A stretch of 64,000 nucleotides of DNA from Codonopsis lanceolata (taxonomy: Eukaryota; Streptophyta; Magnoliopsida; Asterales; Campanulaceae), in assembly GCA_013146195.2 (NCBI GenBank), contig CM028377.1, forward strand, positions 102,515,547 through 102,579,546, in the 5' to 3' direction. Shown here one piece after another: positions 55,160-64,000 of this stretch (positions within the stretch are counted from its first letter, which is position 1; each line of letters starts with the position of its first letter). A program made the translations under genes and the position numbers. The notes beneath the pieces are model-generated. The model had not been told where the DNA came from and did no database searches. It saw only the letters and a list, made by a program, of their open reading frames with translations.

Positions 55160-55171
55160 TAAATAAATAAA

Positions 55172-56435
55172 TCAACCTCAGTAACATTTCTTTGGAAATG
55201 TGACCCAATCTTTGATGCCACAAGTAAGCTGAACTTTCATCTGGTGTACTACGTTTAATGCCTATATTAATTTCAACATGAAACAAAGATTCAGCAAAAT
55301 CGTTGTTGAGATTTATACGATAGAGTGAGTCATACAACTTTCCTGACCCACAAAAATAGTTATCTTTATACAACAAAAAACTGTCCTTACAAATCTCAAA
55401 ACGATAACCTATTACATCCAGCTTCCCTATTGAAACAAGATTTATGGCACATTCAGGTACATAGAGACATATTTCCAGGTTTAAATGACACCCAGTGTCC
55501 AAAAGCAACCTATAAGTCCCTATGCCCTCTATCCGTGCTTTCATCATGTTTCCCATAAACAAGTACTGTTCATTTCCATTTATGGGCTGGATCGTATTGA
55601 ATCCCTGCAGAACATGAGACACACGAGTAGTTGCATCAAAATCTAACCACTGGGTATTATTACGAACTTCTATAAGATTTGATTCAAAACATAAAGAAAC
55701 ATAATATGTACCTTTTTTCTCGAATCATTCCTTTCGTTTAGGACAATTGGCCTTTACGTGTCCTTCTTTGTTACAGAAGAAACACCTAATTTTATTTTTA
55801 TTGATTTGGCCCTAAGAAACCTTTATTGGGGCCTTATCACTTTTCTTTCCTTTGTCCATTTTATCTGGTTTGAACTTGCTGCTACTAGCACTATCATAGA
55901 CTGTGAGGTGGATGGAGTGATCTTTTATTTTCTTTAATCTCCCTTCCTCCTGTACTAACATCGCCTTTAACTCTTTAAAGTTCCATTTATCTTTCATGTG
56001 TTCTAATTCACCTGGAACTGGCCAAATCCGGCAAGAATGGAATTCATTATGAACTGTACGAGAAAGCTATCACTCACATCCATTCTCATAGTCTTCAACT
56101 TTGCCGCTAGGTTGGACATTTCTGTTACATAATCATGAATTGACTTTGACCAATCAAACTTCTTTGTAGTCAATTCACCCATGAGATTGCCTATAATGGA
56201 TTTATCAGCAAGATCCGACTGAGAATAATCTTTAACCTTCAGCATGAACTCTCTAGCATCTTCAATCTTTGGCATCGATGGCTTAATATTTTCTACCATA
56301 GTCATTTTCATGAGGTTCAATCACAGCCTATTAGACCGCTCCCAAGCCCCATAGATGGATTTGCCATCTTCTGAGCTAGTCTCAGTAATGGTTGTGGGCT
56401 TTTCATCGAATACTATAGCTATGTCCAGATCCATA
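55172..56435 (-). pseudogene. copia gag, protease and integrase start
   Basis: Gag starts near ATG 56435 (DLDIAIVFDEKP). A TGA near 56324 is followed by the UBN2-type domain (MMGELT-like NLMGELTTKKFDWSKSIHDY, MSNLAAKLKTM). After a shift come EEGRLKKIKDHSIHLTV and a CX2CX4HX4C knuckle (CFFCNKEGHVKANC). The protease start reads WLDFDATTRVSHV, where the catalytic DSG triad has become DFD. The pre-integrase domain follows (SAYLWHQRLGHISKEM), cut at 55172 by a LINE. Together with 52217-52325 and 50595-50718 this is one copia element whose LTR and primer site lie at 57259-58343. Confidence 0.85.
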
Positions 56436-57258
56436 AACCCCGAGTAAACTGGATTTGTTCAGACCAGTCAGTATAGTTTAGCCTATTGAACTTAACAACT
56501 AAATTTCTAGATACGAAAAATGACTTAATGACGCTGCAAAACATTTATACATGCTCAACCATTAGCGCTTTGAGTTGACTTTAATAAATTCAAAAACAAT
56601 CATGAACTTTAAGCATGTATTTAAGTTCACCTTTGGATAAGCCTTAAACACATAAACAATTTAATCGATGTCATACGATAGAAACTTTAATTGACAATCA
56701 TAACATACAATAGTCAAATAAGTTGTCTATCTTTGGATATACATCTTATTTAACTAAGGTACAATGATTAGTCCCTTTAACGTTATAGACTAGTTGCAAT
56801 GGTCCGTCTTTTGGACGACCTTCTAGCAATTAGTTTATAAACTCAATTGTTCAATCAACTTTTCTTGTCATTTTTAGAGGCATCTTTGTACTCATGAACT
56901 GACATAAAATTAATTTAATGTGTTAGGCATTCCATTTAGCCAGGTCACTTTGGTGACTAACAAGCTATTAATGCCTTAACAATAAATTATACTTTTATAT
57001 TTCAAGCCTTTAACAGCACATTAAAATTTTATTTGGAAAACAAAAACGTAATATCCAATTTGTTCTGCAATTTTTTTGGCAAAGCTTGAAATTCAACATA
57101 ATTGGTTTTAAACACCCAATTGATTTTGCGCAAAAACTTAATTTCGCTCTTAAACAGTACAAGAGCAACCAATATTACATGTACAATTACCGTACAAACT
57201 TAACAGTTAAAAAATATAATAGACACTTTAATCGGAGAAATTATGAGTTCGCAACCTT
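56436..57258 (-). other. Untranslated leader of copia element
   Basis: About 820 bp between the primer-binding site and gag, without protein motifs. An unusually long leader for copia, so it may contain an unrecognised insertion. Confidence 0.5.
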
Positions 57259-57272
57259 TAGCTCTGATACAA
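57259..57272 (-). promoter_or_regulatory. Primer-binding site of copia element
   Basis: TTGTATCAGAGCTA on the minus strand, two bases after the LTR end. It differs at one base (G to T) from TGGTATCAGAGC, the initiator tRNA-Met complement. Confidence 0.8.
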
Positions 57273-57274
57273 CA

Positions 57275-58343
57275 TGTTAAACTTTTATACATGCATGAGT
57301 TTCAACCATAAATTATTTTCTAGAAACTCATGATACTTTAATAAAACCCAAAATCATGGAACACCTAATTATCACGATTTAATGTACAAATACATGTAAT
57401 GGAAACTAACCTGGATCCATGAGGTCGACCTACAACTGTTATGGAAAGCGGAATTTTTGACCTTGCCTTTCTCTTTAATTTTCTCCTTGATGGCGAGGAG
57501 AACCTTTATTCCTTTTATTTTCCTTTCTTTTCTAGAGACTATTATTTTCTTCTCATCTCTTATCTTTGTTGCCACTCACAGCATCCTATTTTATAAAGGG
57601 GAGGAGAACCACTTTCAATTTGGTTTCTTAACCCTTAAGAAAACCAAATTCTATCCATTTTCATGTGCTCACCGCCTCAAATAAGTGATGAGCTGCCGAT
57701 GATCATTGACCGAAGTCAATGATCATTATCTCCAATGGGAAAATAATATATACACATATATACATTATTATGTATATATTATCTACAACTTTTAAAGACA
57801 CAGTGATGTAGCGGAAGGTAATTAAGAGTAACGATAACTATCAAAGCTGCTGAGATCGCGCATGACTACCATCGTTGATCTTCCAAACCTTGTTGAGGTT
57901 CACAAACCTACCACGATCTGGGCATCAATTCGCGTTGATTCAATGAATACCGGAATTGGGAAAAAGTTTCTTACTCATAAAACAGCAAAACTGCCTCTCA
58001 AACAACTCTAAAAGTGTTTAAATATGCTTAAAACCCTAAAAGCAATAAATTGTCGAAATTACAAAAAAACCCGAAACTAATAAAAAAACTTCAATGGCCC
58101 GTAACACTATCTAAATGACTTTTTTGGCCTTGAAAGTAGCTCATAACTGATTTTCAGTTGATTAATTTTTTCCATCTTTCTGAGAGCTTCGATTTGATAT
58201 GTGGCGGGCCCCGTAACTCCACCCGAGTCAAAAGTTATTCCCTTTTCCGCACACCCGGTCCAAACGGTCGAGATAATCAAGCGTGAGACTGTCTGCATCA
58301 CACAGGAAGAGGGAGTACACTTTAAAACTCCCAAGCTTTAACA
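57275..58343 (-). mobile_element. 5' LTR of copia element (minus)
   Basis: On the minus strand the LTR starts TGTTAAAGCTTGGGAG at 58343 and ends GTTTAACA at 57275, giving 1069 bp with 7-bp terminal inverted repeats TGTTAAA / TTTAACA. It borders the primer-binding site directly. The 3' LTR of this element is not in the window. TACTT (58344-58348) is the presumed flanking duplication. Confidence 0.82.
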
Positions 58344-58628
58344 TACTTTTATTCTCACTTAACCATCAAAGTGGGACACTTTACTTTATTTAACAGTAAT
58401 TCATATGGGTCACATTACGGAATAAATCTTTTTTTTTTTGGAAGCAGGGCAGCACCTGCGAATTTTATTAGATCATAAAAATAAATACAAACTTGAGGGG
58501 GACAACCAGCCTGACCCAAAAAAAAAGGAGGGGGGGACAAAGGAGCCTGACCTCGAACAGAAAGAAAAAGAACTACAAAAAAAAAAAAACTAAAGTCTGC
58601 GGAAGGAAAATAAACCAACAGCATCTTG

Positions 58629-61600
58629 CTAAAGAGCACGACGAACCTCCCCCGAAAGTTGAGAAACCGTTGAAAAATCCTTATCACATTGCATATTATG
58701 AGCAACAGCCGCAAGACGATCAGCCACAGAGTTCTCCTCCCTGAACAAATGATAGAGAATGTTGTTACCCAAAAGATCCAAACATTTGAGAAGATCATAA
58801 GTAAATTGCCAAGGACAGCCATGAGAACCCTTAATAGCTAAGGCTACCACCAAGGAGTCCACTTCCACCACCACGCGATAATAGTTCAATTCACGACACA
58901 GTAATAAGCCATCACGAATCGCCTGAAATTCTGCTCCAGTGTTGGTACCTGAACCATAATAACGGGAAAAACCATAGATGAAAAACCCATCTGAATCTCT
59001 AAGAACACCCCCACCAGTAGCAATACCATTAATCGAAGAACCATCAGTGTTAAGCTTTACAAAATTAGCCTCTGGAGGATGCCAACGAATCCAAGTCCCC
59101 TTAAACAGACAGACCTTCTTAATCGGCAAATTTAAGGCTTGCAAACTAAGACAAACCATATCCGAGCTGGAAGATTTCGGATTGAAAAGCCAAGTAACAT
59201 CATGAAGACCATTCAAAACCTGCTTGAAGATAACCTCTCCGGACATAGGAACAGAATCGAAGGTAGCAATACATCGAGCCTTCCATAAAAACCAACACCC
59301 GTAAAGCAGAATTCCTATTTGAATAGTCCCCCGCTTGATTACGAGCTGAGACACCCTCTATCCATATTCTGAAAAGATGAGCAATATTAGAATAGCTATC
59401 AATCTTGTTAAAAGGCTGAGCCAAGCGCCTCCATAAATAACGAGCCACCTCTGAATGCACAAAAAGGTGATCAATAGACTCCCGATCTGAAATATTATGG
59501 CAGCAAACTCAACGTGAGACTAAAGGAACCTGCCGAGAATGTAAACGCAAATCCACTGGAACAACACCATTCATGAGTTTCCAGCCGAATGCACTTATCT
59601 TTGTGGGAATCCATGGTTGCCATATTCTTCTGGCCCAGTAAAGAATCAGATGATGATTACGGAATAGATTCCAATAAGTCTTTGTGTCAAATTGACCAGA
59701 AGAGGTCTCACAGAAAATCAAACGATCTCTCTCATTATCTGCCAAATGAACATGCTGAATAAAACCTTGGAATTGAATAGGAATGCTGGGCAAAAAAGTG
59801 TCAAGATTATCAAAAGTCTGCTTCACTGTCAGCTTAAGATCGATCGGACGGGGACCCTCCAGCCTAACACCGACCCAATTGTCGCACCAAAAAGAAACAT
59901 CTCCTCTACCAAGGATCCATCTGTTGTGTTGCTTAAGAGGCTCAATATGAGCATAAACAGCTCTCCAGACATGAGACGCAACCCTAGGAACCACAAAACC
60001 ATTGGCACTTCTGTATTTAGCTGTTATGAACTGAGCCCATAAGTTATGCCCTTGGATAGCACTCCAAGCCAACTTAGCATGAAGAGAATCACGAATCTGC
60101 AACAAAGAACGAAAACCCAAACCACCCTCATCCAGCGGTTTGCACATTTTAGACCAGGAAACCCAATGGATTCGGTGACTATCCCCCTGACACCATAAAA
60201 AATTGGCCATGGCTGACTCAATACGGCGAAGGACACCCATGGAAACTTTGAGAGCCGCAAGCGCATAAACTGGGATACTGCTTAAAATCGACTTAATCAA
60301 CACCATTTTGCCACCGAATGATAGGAGATGAGATTTATAACCATCAATTTTCCTTCTAATGTTATTTTCTAGTTTCTCAAAATACTGTCGTTTGACTCGA
60401 CCTTGAAAAAGAGGGAGTCCAAGATAAGTCATCGGGAAAGTACGTTGCACACAACCAGTCCAATTTGCAATACATTGAGCCTTACGACGAGAGCAGTGGG
60501 AGGAGGTATAATAGCCACTCTTTTGTAAGTGAACTAGCTGACCTGATGATCGTTCATATTGAGAGAGAATATTCTTAAGAGAAGGGATAGTCTTCTTACC
60601 CGCATTACTGAAAATAATCATGTCGTCAGCATAGAGGAGATGAGAAATGATCATATTCCCTCGACCATGTCTATAAGGATCAAGAAACCCCGTCTGAAAA
60701 CCTCTTTTTATAGCACGCGAGAGAATTTCTTGAGCTATAATAGACAAGAGAGGAGACAAGGGATCCCCCTATCGAACACCACGCGACGAATTGAAGAATC
60801 CATGATTTGAGCCATTAATCCGCACAGAATACCAAACATTAGTGAGAAGATGCTTAATTAAATTGCACACCTAATAATTAAAACCAAAGGTCCGCAGGGC
60901 TTTTAAAATAAATGGCCACTCCATTTTGTCATAAGCCTTTGACATGTCTAACTTAAAAGCAACATTCCCACTGAACACCTTACTGTTAATTTTATTGATG
61001 AGTTCATGAGCCAAGGCTATATTCTCCTGGATAGTACGACCCTTGACAAAGCCAGATTGTTCCAAAGAAATGATTTTTGGAAGAATTCCCACCATCCTAC
61101 TGGCCAAGATCTTAGAAATAATCTTGCACGTAAAATTGCACAAACTGATAGGCCGGAGATCACTAAAAGTACTAGGATTAGAAATTTTAGGGATAAGGAC
61201 CAAAACAGTAGAAGATATGCCACGATGAAGAATTGTGCCATGAAAGAACTCATGAACCGCTCCAACAACATTCTCCTTAATAATATTCCAGCATGCCTGA
61301 AAAAAATGCCCTGTGAAACCGTCAGGACCAGGAGCACTATCCGCGTTTAAACCTTTCACCGCCTCCCAAATTTCTGATATCGAAGGAATGGCAGCCAAAA
61401 TGAGATTATCATCCTCCCCTACCAAAGTCGGGACTGAAGAAAATAAATCCTCTTCCATGCTTTGGTTAGATGTGGAAAACAAGGTGAAGTAATGATTCAC
61501 AGCCATATTACCCAAAGCAAGATCATCCGAAACCCAAGAGCCATCTTGTAATTTAATACGAACTATATTCCATGCTGCTCTATCACGAAGGGTGGCATGG

Positions 61601-62680
61601 AAAAAAGACGTGTTACGCTCCCCGTCACTCAGCCAATTAATTTGAGCTTTCTGCTGCACCATTTCATCATTCCATTTGATAAACTGATCAAGATCTTTAC
61701 GAATGCGGTCCAATAAGTCTGTCGTAGTTTCATCCCAACCTTGCTGTAACTGAAAGTCCAGACGTAAAATGTCATCTTGATAGGCTGCAATCCTCTTCTG
61801 AATGTGTCCAAAAACCGACCAATTCCAGTCCTTAAGAGCCCTGCGAAGCATGCCCAACTTTCTGTGAAGAATATCCATAGCCGTACCAGAACATTCCCTT
61901 CCCCAATTAGACTGAACAAAAGTATAGAAATCAGGATGATCGGTCCACATACGTTGAAACCAAAAAACACCTTTAGGTTTTGAAATGAGTTGAAAATCAA
62001 TTAAAAGTGGAGAATGATCCGACTTTATTCAACTCAGATGAGTAACCCTTAAAGGAGGAAAGGAGGCTTTGTACAGCCCATTACTAAGAACACGGTCCAA
62101 CCACTCCCAGGTATCTACCATGACCTTGATGATCATTGCACCATGTATAGACTGAACCTTCAAAACCAACATCCGTCACTCCTGCTGCAAGCATGAAATT
62201 GTTAAAATCCTCCATACTGCCAATATCAAATCCAGAACCCCCTAGCTTTTCTGCTGAAGAAGAGATAGTGTTAAAGTCACATCCTATGAACCATGGAGAA
62301 TTGATACTATTAGATAAGTCAACCAAATCATGCCATAACATTTGACGTTCCCCTCTCGTGCACTTTGCATAAACAAAAGAAGCCACCGTAGTCAAATTAT
62401 TGGATCCCGTAATCCGAACTGAAACTTGTTGGGTAGTTGCACCAAGATAATCAACTCTAATAGTGTTGTCCCAAAGAAGCCATATATGGGAATTATGAGG
62501 TTCAGAGTGCATGCTATTATGGAAGTGAAGCTTCCTAGCTATTTTACCTAGACGAGCTCCAACAATATTTGGCTCAAGAAGAACAACCAAAAAAGGTTTA
62601 TGCTGAGAGATCAATTGTTGCAAATAAGAAATGGTTTTCTTATTGCCAACCCCGCGTGCATTCCACGAAAGAATCGTCAT
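58629..62680 (-). pseudogene. LINE family A ORF2 (copy 2)
   Basis: From ATG 62680: endonuclease (ILSWNARGVGNK, GCDFNTISSS in place of GGDFN, then SDHSPLLIDF), RT (RPISLCNFTCKIISKIL, FKLDMSKAYDKMEW, catalytic LLYADDMIIFSN), the zinc-binding region (WARRIWQPWIPTKISAFGW, HLFVHSEVARYLW) and RNase H (LNTDGSSINGIATGGG, AEFQAIRDGL, VEVDSLVVAL, NSVADRLAAVA). Lesions are a frameshift near 62105, TGA at 62029-62031, TAA at 60871-60873, TAG at 60769-60771 (Q of VRQGDP), TGA at 59509-59511 and a frameshift near 59354. Overall it is as degraded as copy 1 or slightly more so. Confidence 0.92.
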
Positions 62681-62688
62681 AAAACTGA

Positions 62689-64000
62689 TTAAAAAGTGGT
62701 TGCCTGGGCCTTAGCATTAGCCCTAGTGTTACGCTTCTTAGCCTTAGCCGTTTTAGATTTAGGCTTCTGCCTAGCCTTAATTTGATCCCGACGGTGCTGT
62801 TGAAAGGCCTTAATAGATGAAGCTGATCTATGAAAATCCTTCAAATCATCAAACGAGGCCAAGCTAGTAAGCTTGATTCGAGCTTTATGATCAACTGTAT
62901 CCATAGATTTGTGGGAATCCAAACCCCTATCATTCACCAAAGCATCAAAGTCTGAAAGGAAAAAGCTTTATGTAAGCCAGCTACCTTATTAAAATTAACC
63001 TTACCCCCCTCAATATTAGCATTCAAGCCATGAAGAGACTTATTCACATCAGTCACGACAGTACATCTATCCCCAACTGCCTTATTCTGTAAGTTTCTAT
63101 CAACTTCTGGAGCATCATCCGGACCATGATGAGGATGAGTGTCATCTAACGAAACAGCGTTTGGAACCCCATTTACCGTATGCTGCAAGACTTGAGCATC
63201 ACCATCTTCCTGAACATCCTCCGAAAGATCAACAAGGGTAGCAAAAGTGTTAGTAAGCTTAACACTCTCCTTTACCGAAGACCTGTCAACAAAATTCCTT
63301 GGGTTGGCAGATGCAAAATTATTGCTTATCGGAACCTCTTCCATTACGCATCCTTGAGAGTTTTTGGATTTTAAAGCCGATCCAACCTCCGAATTTTTTA
63401 AAATTTGAATTGGCTCCCAACGCTAAACTGGGGGAGGATTACCATTATCTTGGAAACCATTAACCTGTTCTTTTCCCTTAGTTTCCTTAGGAATTTTCTC
63501 GCTTGTACCAGGGTGATTAAAATTCTGAGGATTATTGCCTACATGATCTGAGCCCTCACCATTAGTCTTTTGACTGTTCATTTGCTTATGTCCCTTACGA
63601 CAATGATCCTTTGTATGTCCCAACAAACCACAACCTACACAATATAAAATATTGCCCTCAAATTCAAGGGGCTGCCAAAAACCATGGTCTTTCCCAGTCC
63701 AAATCCAAAACCGAGAAGGTAATGTCTCCGCTACATCAAGTTCAACACATATGCGAGTAAAAGCTGGTCGGGTGAGGGCAAGGGTCTTCCCATCAGCCCT
63801 TAAGAAACGTCCCAAAGAATTCCCAATACACTGTAATATAGAGGGATTAAAATACATCAATGGTAATTTGTGCAATCGAACCCATACCGCAACCTTAGTG
63901 CTATCCTTCCGAAAAGCAAAATCCAGAGACCAACGGAAAGAACGATACATACTAGATTGGATCATGTGAGATTCCTTTGAAAGAGCAAGAACAAGATCTT
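62689..64000 (-). pseudogene. LINE family A ORF1 (copy 2), partial
   Basis: The N-terminus lies outside the window. The DUF4283 part reads SMYRSFRWSLDFAFRKDS, VAVWVRLHKLPL and RICVELDVAETLPSRFW. The CX2CX4HX4C knuckle is intact (CVGCGLLGHTKDHC). A TAG at 63421-63423 and a frameshift near 62940 interrupt the linker. The C-terminus is strongly basic (KARQKPKSKTAKAKKRNTR), longer and more basic than in copy 1, and probably binds nucleic acid. The stop lies 8 bases before the ORF2 start. Confidence 0.9.

Larger units (their letters stand above)
58429..64000 (-). mobile_element. L1-type LINE (family A, copy 2), runs off window
   Basis: A minus-strand LINE with a poly(T) end at 58429-58439, the conserved tail (GCAGGGCAGCACCTGC, then CTTGAGGGGGACAACCAGCC), ORF2 and most of ORF1. 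The protein sequences are the closest relatives of the LINE at 26604 (for example ESHMIQSSM and SFRW in both ORF1s, GERNTSFFHA in both ORF2s). The 5' UTR lies beyond 64000. The target duplication cannot be checked. Confidence 0.92.

Overview
This window is intergenic DNA from a plant nuclear genome, most likely a eudicot. The evidence is the mix of elements: plant L1-type LINEs with a C-terminal RNase H domain, copia elements including one SIRE/Maximus-like lineage, Athila-like and Tekay/Del-like gypsy elements, a Stowaway MITE, and fragments of typical plant gene families (S-domain receptor kinase, PPR-E, RPA OB fold, DUF295). Almost all coding sequence is transposon-derived and broken. The only apparently intact host-type gene is an intronless DUF295 protein at 40957-42444 (minus). 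One 100-base run of N (8952-9051) is an assembly gap.

Layout: 1-2339 is a copia fragment carrying a solo LTR (329-2101). 2340-8951 is an Athila-like element on the minus strand (3' LTR, long non-coding tail, env-like ORF, integrase) with a LINE fragment inside it. 9052-11854 is a Tekay/Del-like gypsy end with its 3' LTR, which abuts a piece of the same LTR family as the first solo LTR. 12760-18360 is a low-copy-looking island with RPA-like, S-receptor kinase and PPR fragments and three simple-sequence arrays. 19090-25021 holds copia remains in both orientations. 25022-34412 is one env-like gene split by a solo LTR (26126-33770), which is itself split by a full-length LINE (26604-32582). 34413-38158 is a second Athila tail and LTR. 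38159-40741 is a copia-like LTR, AT-rich DNA and the MITE. After the DUF295 gene, 42860-58343 is a nest: a SIRE-like 3' end containing a full-length LINE, and a copia element (5' LTR at 57275-58343, minus) cut by two LINEs and an Athila solo LTR. 58429-64000 is a LINE running off the window.

The order of several events can be read from target-site duplications: ATTGG around the 26126-33770 LTR, a 13-bp duplication around the LINE inside it, ATTAT around the 50761-51980 solo LTR, and TCCAACTT around the LINE fragment that this LTR interrupts.

The most interesting signals are shared regulatory-looking structures. Pairs of 16-bp palindromes (core CCTTGCGGCCGCAAGG, period 24-25 bp) sit upstream of TATA boxes in every well-preserved Athila-like LTR copy here, before an internal env-like ORF, and in diverged form in an unrelated Tekay-type LTR. 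LINEs of different lineages share a conserved 3' tail with a terminal stem-loop. Telo-box repeats occur in two LINE 5' UTRs. A small antisense reading frame is preserved in two Athila tails. A candidate intron directly follows the start codon of the env-like gene. These are readings of sequence; none has been tested here.
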